Assembly (NCBI RefSeq): GCF_947172395.1
Contig: NC_069110.1
Span: 558,001 to 622,000 of the forward strand
Source of the DNA: Bicyclus anynana
Taxonomy: Eukaryota > Arthropoda > Insecta > Lepidoptera > Nymphalidae
DNA length: 64,000 bases
Reading direction: 5' to 3'
A program made the position numbers and the translations under genes. Below, piece after piece: positions 1 through 12,100 of the stretch (position 1 is the first letter of the stretch; every line of letters begins with the position of its first letter). The notes under the pieces are model-generated. The model ran no database searches. It had not been told where the DNA came from and saw only the letters and a list, made by a program, of their open reading frames with translations.

Positions 1-149
1 GTGGAGATCCTGCGCGCGTTGGACGCGCACTACGGCCGGCCGCTGATGCTCACCAACACGCAGAACGTCACCAAGGAGCAGGAGATCAACACCGGCGAGA
101 GGAAGCCGCGCATCGATCTGTTCAGGACGTGCGTCGCGGCCATCCCGAG
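1..149 (+). CDS. fry: fry exon 1 of window (5' end cut by window)
   Basis: Open from base 1 in frame 1. It encodes a segment beginning VEILRALDAHYGRP and ending in the conserved furry block TGERKPRIDLFRTCVAAIP. It stops at AG|GTGAGT in phase 2; the split Arg codon is completed by the next exon. The exon probably begins upstream of the window. Confidence 0.93.
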
Positions 150-3100
150 GTGAGTGACGTAAATACAGACAAAGAATGTGCTCCAATAACAGAAGCACAA
201 GGACAATATTATAATGTAAGGCATGCCCTAGAAAAAATATACTGAGTTGCAACATATTTCTAGGCCACGTGGCTCTGATTTTTGCGTGTTTGGGACTGTT
301 GTCAAAGAAACAAAAACATAATAGGCAAATTTTATTACGCTAGGCTTTTTACAATCCTACGTGATAATAATTGTAGATTTGCCTAAGGTGTTCACTTGCC
401 AAAAAGATGCCTTTTCGCTTTTGCCTTTAATCAAGCAATCATGAACTGTACTTCTTATTATTACAACCATAATCAAACCATCTTTATAAATATCCATCGA
501 TTGCAGGCTGATACCAGAAGGGATGAGCCCGAATGAACTGGTGGACCTTCTGTGCCGCCTCACCGTGCATATGGACGAAGAGCTCCGCGGCCTCTCCTTC
601 CAGAGTCTGCAGACCCTGATAGTGGACTTCCCGGAGTGGAGGCAGGATGTTCTGGCTGGCTTCACTCAGTTCCTGGCTAAAGAGGTTCAGGTGAGTTTGA
701 CATACTTACTGATACTATAAATCTGAACAGTTTGCTGGATGCTGGAATATCAGATTGCAGTAAGGGTTCCGTTTTTGTGCGTTCGGAACCCTAAAAACAA
801 ATACAAACAATAAAATCTTAACCTTGGGAAGCTAGTGGTATTACATCTTTGTGCCTTAGAGAGCATAATTATAGCATGATCAAAATTACCATTCGTTGTC
901 ATCTGTTGTCAAAGCTGCGAAAATGTACTTAGGCGGTAGATCTAAGTTTTATATCCAGTCTCCCTTCCCTCCTAGCCCAATAAACAGCCATTTCCTCCTT
1001 GTAGAAGAGGAAATGGCTGTTTATTGGGCTAGGAGAGGGGATGGCTTTGGATTGAGCCGTAAAAACAGACTGATGTGATGATCAGTTGAATTGTCAAGAC
1101 GTGAAATCCATGTAAGTAAGGATTAAAATCATAACATGCTTTCGAAGGTTCTTTCAAGGTTAGATTAAATTTTCATCAATCATCAATTCATCACTTAGGA
1201 CACATCCCCTCAACTCGTCGAGAACGGGCTTCGGATGCTGCTGCAGTTGGTGACCAGCTGGAAGAACGGCGAGCCCAGCGCTTCAGTGCCGTCGAAGATC
1301 GAGCCCCTGGCCTCGGTTATACGGGGCGCGGAGGCGTTGGGACTCGTCATGCTCTGCCAGTGCAAGGCGTATCCGCGACGACTGGCCGTCCATATCCTCA
1401 GGTAATATTTTCTATTAAAAATAATTCTAGTTATATGAACTCTAGTTATACCTGGCAATGAATACACAAAGACGAGTCCTCGTCCGGCGGACGGGGTGGG
1501 GGATGTAACAGTGTTGACTTGCCAAGTCCCTTGGCGGTTCATTCTTGCCGGTAGGGTTGTTACTATCGGTTAAAATCTACCACTAGACCAGAGCTGAACT
1601 AGAAATAGGGATGATAACAGTTTTTTAAATTGTATATAAATTAAGATTGGCCTAACCCCTCTCATTCTGAGAGGAGACTCGAGCTCAGCAGTGAGTCGAA
1701 TATGGGTTGATGACGACGATAAATTAAGAGTATGCTAATAGTAAAGCAATTTTGTAAAGGTAAGAGGATCATTAGTTTCGGAGGTACAGAGATTTAAAAG
1801 GGTCAGATTTGCGGCACTGCCACGGATCTCTGAAAAACGGCCTATACAAAATGGTACGAATTAATAACGTCGTAGGTACATGATGAATGATCGTTAGATT
1901 TGTATGGGCGGTCAAACAAAATTACTAATATCTTTGTTACTTGTGCGTTTATGTTTATAGTTCACATATTGAAAAATGTCACATTTAATGTAAGGAAGCT
2001 AAATCCATATGAATTTTTAATAGATTTTGAAATTTTATAATATTATTTATTTTGCAAAAAATCCAGACAATCTTTGCTTTTTATGTATAAATTAGTAAAC
2101 ATTGATCTTGTATCCGAATAATGTATTATAAAAATCAATATATTCAAAGTTAGTCATCATCCCCATTCTACATTTTGGAAGATGGGAAATACGCCCAATG
2201 AGTCGTCACATCACGCGAACACTGTTACAGAGAGACGAAGTACCTGCTGGAGCGGCTGCAGCTGACGCGCGACGAGCCGGCGCTGATCGACTGCGCGGAC
2301 CAGCACGCGGCGCACTGCACGGAGCGCTGCCTGGCCGTGCTGCCGCCCGCGGAGAAGCAGGCGCTGCTGGCCGCCAGCCCCATCGACCTGGTGTGGCTCG
2401 GCGAGCGCAGCCACGCCGTGTGGACCGCGGGTGAGTGCGCCGACATCCTCGGCTGGCTACTTACCACCTTACCAGCAAAGACGTACCGCCAAGCGATTCA
2501 GCGGTCCGGTTTCCGGTTCCGCAATTCACTAGGCACCTTGGAAGCCGAATTTTAAGAAACTACGTGTCTCAAACGGTGAAGGAAACATCGGGAAACCTGC
2601 ATACCAAAGAATTGGCCTAAACCCTCTCATTCTGAAAAGAGACTCGAGCTCAGCAGTGAGCCGAATATGGGTTAATAATGAACGAATGTTGAATTTATTT
2701 AGGCTACAATCACTGTCTGTCTGTACAGGTCTGCAGCACGATGACACATCGTCTAAAAACAGTTGGAGTGGGAGTTCTACCAATGGCGCTGATCCTTGGG
2801 AGGTAGGATTTTTTGGCTTTCTCAGATTATTGTCATCTTCGTGCCACTGCCGAAAAAATCTAAACTGCTTTAAAGTAAGTAGTTGAAGTAAAACTTCTTT
2901 ATCCATTCTTCACAACGTCCATTCGTTCGTCTCGTAACTCCCTTTTATTTACTGATAAAAAAATAAAATAAAAAAAGTACAGTCGAATTGAGAAACCTCC
3001 TTTTTTGAAGTCGGTTAAAAGTAGCATGTGTTCTTTTAATAAGGTTCTGATTAACTCTTTGCCAAAATTCACCAAAATAAGATCAGCGATTTAGCTATGA

Positions 3101-6100
3101 AGGTTATGCTAAGCGGTTTAACTAACAAATAGAGAAGCATCTCGAACCGGCATTTGGAACCCTCGTAACTTTAATTTTAAGTTTTCGACTTTAATTATCA
3201 CCATTAAATCATGACATAACTTTCAAACGTTTCACGTTTCAGAAGTGCTTCTACAAGCACTTCAATTATTTTATTAAAATTATTCTAAGTTTACACTATA
3301 CAAAATAAATGAATTTTAATTTGAATTCTGCTAACTTTTGCATTCATAATATTTATATTATGTAAGTAGAGCTTTTCATGGCAAAGCTCTTACGAGGAAA
3401 TACTTCTTCGTTCTTGGCAGCAGAAATAAGTATGTTGTAGTGTTACAATTTGAGGAACATGAGACTTAATACTAACCCTCAGGTTGATGTTGAAGCGGTA
3501 CTGTTTAAGCCCAGTGAAGTGTGTCTTTGTTCATAGTCCAGGTTTTCTACTTACTATCAGCATGTCGGCTATCTGTTTTAAACAAAAAAATATTAAACTT
3601 TATCGAACTGCACGTTCCCAGGTAATCCTGTTCGGTCTCCTAGAAAGGAATCGTGTACCGGCGCAATGCCCCTCCACTATCCTGCAGGCGTGGCCGATTC
3701 TGCACGCCAGAATACACGCACTCTACACCATAATTGAACCAGCGTAAGTAATAAATAATAGTGGTCCAGTCGTAAACTTATCTTGGAATAACCTTGAACT
3801 AAATCTTCAGTGGGGTGCTCATATAGAGACATCGGCGGGTACTTAACTTGACCGCTTTGAGATCAGGTAAATTAGACCTATCCGTAAAGTTCAAGAGTCC
3901 TTCGTAGGGTATACTTCTCTGTAACAAGATTCCCACACAAGTATGGACCTCCAAATTTATTTATTAAATCGACTATACTACTGAATATATATTGTAGGAA
4001 ATAGTAGTCTGAGACGGATATGTCGTCGCTCGTCGCTCGATCCGTCCACATTTCTTGTTGTGCACTTCTTTATGGGTTACTTGGGATATTCGGGTAAATA
4101 AGGTCATATCACATCAAAAGATATTTGCAAAATAAATAAAATTATAAAATTTTAAAATCTATTAAAAATCTTTTATCGTAATTAGATGAAAATTCATACA
4201 GTTTTAGCATCCATACAATAAATGTGACATTTTTCAATATGTGAACTATAAACATAAACGCACAAATAACAAAGATATTAGTAATTTTGTTTGACCGCCC
4301 ATACAAATCTTACGATCATTATGGATCTACGACGTCATTAATTCGTGTAATGTTGTATGGGGCATTTTTCAGGGATCCCCGGCAGCGCCACAAATCTGAC
4401 CCTTTAAATCCCTGTAGCTCCGAAAGTAATGATCGCAGATACCCTGTTACTTTTACAAAATTGCTTTACTATTAGCACACCCCTAATTTATATACAATTT
4501 AAAACACTGTCATCATCCCTATTATCTACGTTTGTGTGTGCCATGATATTTAAAATGTTTCAGACCCGTAAGCGACAACCGCGCTTCCCTTCTGTCTCGC
4601 GGCCCCGCTCTGCCGAGGAAGCCCGAGAAGGAGAGAGACGGTTACATGCAAGTATGGAAGTATTACATGACGATGGCGTACTTGGTGGTCCCCGCCGTGC
4701 CGAGCCCCATCATCAGATGTGCAAGCCCAGACTTGAGCTTGAGGTAATTTCTACAAACATTAGTTACGTAAACACTTGGAAAATTTGTCATCGTAAAAGG
4801 TGATGAAATGTCATATCTTTTCTCGCGTCGGGGATCTCAAAAGGGATAGTTGTCAATGCCACGCTCACAACGGCACATATGTTTTGGCAATCGATTTGGT
4901 TTTCTTTTTCCAGAAAAGGAGAAAAATCTTTAGTGTTAGTAATCCGCTGGGTACATGTTACGTCCCAGACTAAAACGAGAAAAAAATAAAACGTTATTGG
5001 ATTTGTAGACTGTTAATCAAAAAATATGACAATGACGTTAAAATCTATAGGGTACTTCCTGTTGATCCAGAAACATGAATTTCGGCAGGAATCTTAATTT
5101 CTATATTTTTGTCTGGAGGACAAATGAAAAATATCCGAAATCGGTAAATTTCTTGATTGCACTTTGTCACGTGCGCTGTTTTTAGTAAAGTAAGTAATCT
5201 CAGTAAGAGTCAATATAGATAGACTGTTTGACTTTTCTAAAAGTGCGTGTCAACTAGGCCAAGGGAGTAAGTAAATTTAAATGTGAATTAAGAGATAATT
5301 TGACATTTTGCTAAAATATATGTGCCAATGTGAATCCTAAAGAAAAACTCATAAAGTTGATAAATGTGCGTCAGTGCCGAACTTTACAACAGGTATTGTG
5401 TTTGGCTGAAGCGAGTGTAAGCAAGTTTTTAAGCGAAATATCAGCATTGCTGTAAAGTTAGGTGCTGACCCGTCATGTTATCTTGTTTATGTTTATTAAA
5501 TTTTCAACAGTGATTGAAAACGAGCGTTCTGCCACATTGGAAGCCAAAGCGATGCGAATCTTATAATTTTCTTTATCTGTTACATTAAATAGTCCTTTAT
5601 TTGTATATTATAATAAGTTTTCCTTAATTCCAACCAAATTTCATGCAGCAAATTTATAAAAATTTATCGCCATAATATGATAGTTCTGTCTTCCCTGTCT
5701 TGTTATGCAATCTTTATTATTCAAGCAATAGCCTGACATAATTATATGCTTTGCACATCCAAGGTTTAATTTATATACATTGCTGTAACAAGATTCATCG
5801 TAATCTGCCTAGCACTCTCAGATATTGTCAATAACAAACAAACCTCTTTATAATATCAATTCACTATAACAGCCAAAAAGGATTAATTCGTATCGCTTTG
5901 GGTTCTGATTTACTACGAAACACACAAAATATTAGGTAGCAGCATTGAGATCCTTTTTAAGGACTGTAGACTGAGGCGTTTGAAAATACATAAACATAGT
6001 ACTTTACTTAAATATCCAAGATACTTGACTAAACTAGTAATTATATTAACATTTTTGTTTTAATTTCTGATAAATTTGTTTATTGTTTTTACGCGAAAAG

Positions 6101-9100
6101 AAATTTTATTGATGTTCTAATTTATAGTTAAAATTTAATATACTTAAAAAACACAGTAACACGCTGACGATACATGATATTCATTATATTGAGCTTAATA
6201 TTTATTAAATATTATATTATCTGTGTTTACATATATTTAAATCGCGATCCATTTAGTTAAAGAATAGTTATGGCTTTGCTGTTGAGAAGTACGTCCTGCC
6301 TATAATGTTTATCGCAGTATTTATTTTTATGGACTAATTTTATATATTTACGGGCATGTATTTTTTGAAAATTTTATCTACAGATATCCACGTAGTTTTA
6401 TGTTGGTTTGCACATTTTTATATATATTTAGAGGAATGGTCGATTTTTGATGTAACAATAAATATACTTTTCCCAAAAATGTGCCTCGGTGCATTAAGAA
6501 TACGGCTCTATGGAATTAATAAACAAATTAATATTAATCTAAAATGTAATACTAATTTTTTAGGGTCAGGAGTCACGTGTGAGTCGGTCACATTGGTATT
6601 TTAAAATTACGTTTATGTATTTGGATAGAAATTCGTCCCAACTGATAGATTTGCCACTTGGAACCTCTCGGCGACTGGGTTCCGTCGAGAGGGATGTGTG
6701 TTGTGGCGTAGGTTACATGTGTGGTCGTTCGGTAGCGCGGGCGCGAGCGCCGGCGACTCGGGCGGCTCGGGCGAGAGGGAGGGCTGGAGCGCTGCGGTGC
6801 CGCTCGGCGGCTCGAGCGATAGCCTCAACACGCCCGGGGGCTTCTTCACGCTGCCCCTGAGCTATGCGCGCTCGCACAAGCAGCACAAACGGACGAGGTG
6901 GCCCCCTGTCGCGCACCAGCACGTACACGCACACGCGAGTACAGTCACGATCGTGAACACATCGCTCCGTACGTTTGACGATTCCATCCGGCAGCATCAG
7001 TGTGGCGTTATGTGCGCCCCTCTCGGCGGCCACCATACATTCATTATCATTTTCTACTGTCTGCTTTTGAAAGCAATTAATAAATAAATGATTTTAATTT
7101 AGTTTGTAAGACTATCCGATTTGTTACACAAATTTTACACTGATTGAAAATAAAATTTAATTAGATCGTTCTTTCAACCACAACCGAATTCAGAATCTCC
7201 CCTTTTTTTTAATTTATTAAAAATGTTTTTTTGTTGTGATGTAAATTATTTATTTAATAATTATTTGTATGTAAATCTGCCCCCTACATAAAACTGCCGG
7301 GTGGAATCGGCATTCCAGTTTGTGTACCGTCGTGGATAACATTCATAGTGGCATTCGGGTTTCATGTTCGTGCCATTGTCACCCTCATCACTGCTACAGT
7401 AATACATGGCGACCGCTGGAATAGACGCAACCCTCTGTGTGCATTTCATGTCCATCATCAAGTGATATCCACCGGCTCCTAGTAGAGCTTTCACTCACCA
7501 TGGTTTGTCAGTTATTTACAATCTCATCAACGAACGGTTCACACAGTGAACCTTGAAAAGCCGTAGAAACTGGAAAAGAGTCGGTTTCTATAATCAATCT
7601 ATTTGTAATCTATCGAATGCACGCGGTCTGGGATTTAAAAGTAAGCAATTAAAATAAATATTGTCTTTTTTTTTCAAGAATATTCGGTTTATTTAAAAAC
7701 CATCCTAGATATAGAAAAATAGCGTTGTCGATCCACACGCTTGCAACTACGTCAAGCCATCGGTTCTGCGCCTGACATCTCTGCTCGTTTTATTGTTTAG
7801 TTGTTTACTATATGGGTTAAAGAATATATAACGAATCTTAGTTACTAGAACGCGATCCGGCTTAAGAAATATGTACCCTCATCTTATAATTGAGATATGA
7901 AATAAATGATAGCATTTATTCACATTGACACATTAGATATTTTAGAGGTTATTTGTAATATAATAATCATATTTTTTTAATTCATTTAATCTATCATTGG
8001 TAAATAAAAAGTCGTACACTAGTTACACTAGACTAGTACATTCGTACTCGTACTTTTGGGTATATTCTAGATATACCCAAAAGAATTGAAAAAATAAAAG
8101 TTGCCTTTCTTTCTTTCACGCTGCAACTCTGGGGTTGCCAGATATAAAAAGTTAACTAATGTTATTTTTATACCCTCATCAGTTATTTAGTCGTCTAATA
8201 TGTCACATGAAAGCTAATTTTATGCTTGATTTAACTTTATTAGGTTGCATTTCATCTATTTGGTTTCCTAGATTTTGTATGAAAAATGTATTTAAATAGG
8301 CAACCTATTTGTAATGTGTCACTGTAAACATTGTCTATCAATTATTTCTGCTCACTAATGAATACATATGAGGGTATATATTTGTAATGCCGGATCTTAG
8401 ACCATAATACATATTTCATGCGCAGATCGTTAATCTCAAAATGTCGATATGGTGGGACTTATATAGCAAATCTGTTATTTGTCTTTGTTCTCCTTCATTA
8501 ATTTGCTAGGAAACTTATTAACAGATTACAAATAGATCAATTGCAGAAACTGGCGATACTGATATTTTTTTCCAAATTATGTGAATTTTATTAAACTTTC
8601 AATAGTTTAATAAGTTTAAAGAAACTAACAAAACAATAGTTTTATTCAATTCTCCGATTATTTTGCACATAATATACGTGTTGTGTTTCATACATGAGTT
8701 TAGTTTCTTTTTTAATTTTCACCATTTGCTGTATAAAAGTCATAGATTTAACTCCACTCTCGCCCAAGCAAATATAATTCTTACGGCGTGACTACAAAAC
8801 GTTCTGTTTCATATTGTTATACTATATTTAAAAACGCTGCTATGTAGCTTATATGTGGGAAAATAAATTCATTATTATTTTCTTTTAAAATACAGTATAG
8901 TTACTCGTATATGTACCGAAATACGTTTTGTAGTTACAGTCATGCGTTGTATATCTCAAAACTCTATTGTAAATGAAGAAAAAGTCGCAATCGGTTTGGA
9001 TCATTGTTTTTTAAGAATCGCACCATTTCTATGATACGCTTTAATATATTATTGACGCTAAGCGCATTGTCTAAATGACAAATTTTAATTCGGAATTTAC

Positions 9101-12100
9101 TGGAAACTAACAATTGACACTTGAAAAGGAGAGAGACAAATATAGCTAGAAATAGTTATGAATATTTTCACCGACTTTATGTCTGAGCGAGGTATAGAAA
9201 TAATAATTAGTGAAAATGAGGAACGAAATAATAATTAGTGAAAATTAGTCTTTGCTTATAAATAAAAATAAAATGGTAAATTCCGTTTTACCTGATAAAT
9301 CGTTATTTAATTTATGACTTTTATTGACGCAAATTTTATGGAAGCATTCGGCTCTACTTTCTTTTACATAAAAGACCGGACGCCATAAATTGCAAAAATG
9401 TAATTTTTAAATTGTAACATTATTTATTTCTTAAAAAAGCAAATACTGAATATCTAGTTTTTCTCATACAAATACTGAATATCTAGTCTTTCTCGATATA
9501 CACTACTTTCTGAACTAGTGTAAGAATGGTAGCGCTGGACTAAAATAATTATATGTACTAGATTAGGACCCTTTGGGTGTTTTCTAAACTAAATTATATT
9601 TCGAGATTTAACAATCCACAAAATTCGCTTAAAAACGATTGCAACGACGTTAGACGTTTTATATAGATAATAATTTTGCTTAACAGTTTATCTTTTTAGT
9701 ATTAAATATATCAGTAATGAGTAGTTGTATAGTAGTTATATGTAATATTATTTAGATGCATGCGTACTTTTATATATATCTTATCAATAATTATATAAAA
9801 AGTATATACTTAACAAGTCGATTATTTGAATTTAGTTTGCGTTTATCGTTTCATTTATAGTTTATAGAGGTTATAACATAACAAAACAGTATTCATACAT
9901 AAAAACATTTTACAATTGACGAAATTCCAAGATAGTGTTAACATTTATTGCATTTCGTCCATATAACATCGTAAGTAATTGTATGACTTGCTAGTTCATC
10001 AAATATTACAAACAATACAGATACATAATTGAATTTGCTATAATGGAAAATAATATTTAACACATCATTATTTAAAATAGAAAATAAAACAATAATAAAT
10101 ATCAAGTGTATAATCCACTCATTCACTTAACGCGTATTTTGATACAACTTGCTTTAGGTGGTAGATTTTTATGAATTTGAACTTTATTGTTATGTACGTA
10201 ATGTTTTATTTTGCCCGGACAGTGCCCTCTTCTTATCTGCTCTTCCGGAGACGTTGTTGGGGTAAAAACTTAGAGAAAAAATATACACCGATATTATTTA
10301 CAGTTTTTTCCGCTTTGTTATCACAAAAAATAACCGCCTCAATGCCTTTATCCACATATTATAGTTACATGCAGTCAGCAATAAATTCTCGAAAATTGTA
10401 GACGACTTTGTACATATAATTCATTCTTAATTACTATATTAGTTTGTTGTATATTATATTTGAACTCTTTTTTTCCTCTTTGAAATAACAAAGATAATAT
10501 TATTAAATTCCTCAAGCAATGGTTAACGAGGTTTTTGCTCCGAGTTGATGTAAGGTACAGTTATGTGCATTTCAAAGAAAGTGAATTATAGCGCGTATCT
10601 AAATAGATACGCCTAATATCCAGGTTTTAAATTAAGTATATACGTGGTTTAGTAGTGACCCTGCTTTCTGCATCCATGGTCGTGGGTTCGATTCCCGCAA
10701 CTGGAAAATATTTGTGTGATGAACATGGGTGTTTTTCGGTGTCTGGGTGTATTTATACATTAAATAAGTATTTGTATGTAGTTTATAAATACATAATATG
10801 ATAAAATCTGCTATCTTAGTACCCATAACACAGGCTTAGTTTGGAGTTAAGTAGTGATGTGTGTATTGTGTAAGTTTATTTATTTATAACCCATATGTTG
10901 ACGCTTCGTTTGAAATCTGCACCAATGATAGTGGAACCTAATTGTGATATTGGAAATATATCAACCTCTTATATAAGAGTACAAAGTTTTTACAATAATA
11001 ATAAAATCCAATTTCATATCGGTGAATAATTTTAAAACGCCATTTTAAGTATTTTTTGTTGTTGTAGAATTGAAAACAATCACACGTATTCTAGAATGTG
11101 GTGTTTATGTATTAGCGTACCGCTTTGCGAGGTTATTTTTTTTTTGCACAAAAAGAAGAAATTATGGATGTATGAACTAGTAATATCTCATTTTAACTTT
11201 CATTTTAAAAGGTAGCTTTCATCACCAATATACCAGATTCATTAAAAAATAACTTAGGTGTATAAACTCAAATGATAAGTAAATAGATATTCAGACAGAA
11301 TTGCTTTCGCATAAATACTCAATCATTTATTTTTATACTTTAATTTTTTTTTCTCTCTTTCTTCGCTGTTCTTTTGAGTGCATAGGCAACTATACGTATT
11401 AGCTAGCGATTTTATTATATAAAAGTATGAATTTACTAACTCGTAAACTTTCATTTATACACATGTGTGTCTTACGCGTAGAGGTAGAGAAGAGCATTTT
11501 ATACTCATTTAACTATAACATTCATTATCTACGTATAACTTTAATTCAAATTCAAAATACAATCAGTTAATGTTCATAAACAATTTATTTGATATTTTTA
11601 ACGAATTATTATGTCATACTTCTGAACTCGTAGTTAATAAAAATGATATGAGTTATTTTTTGGCATGATCAATAAGTTAAATAAGTCGATAGTTATCAGT
11701 TCAATTTCTTGATTAGACTAAGGGTTGAAATACAATATAGTGAACACGTGCGACTCGAATTATAGGATGCGATTACATACGGCATCGCGACTCACTGGCA
11801 TTCTAGGAATGTGAAATGTAAAGCGACCGAAATTCTTATTCTCGGAAGACGGTGTGCCTTTGCATATAATAGTAAGTCGACAGTAGCAAAGCTTTTTTGT
11901 ATGTGATATAAAATAACGTCAATACAACAGATTCGATGCTTTAGCTATGTTACAACCGTAGACAGAGAAAGTACTAAACGTATTCATAGCATCCGTCGCA
12001 TTCTAACAAAAAACCGCCCAAGTGCGTGTAAGGTTCCGTAAATTAAGTTAGCACTTTAATCCCCTATGTACTGCACAAAAATACCGATAACGATACCCCA

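Noticed and set aside
2198..2467. Overlapping ORFs in other frames across exon 4
   Set aside because: GC-rich codon-shadow frames. Only the frame joining exons 3 and 5 in phase matches furry.
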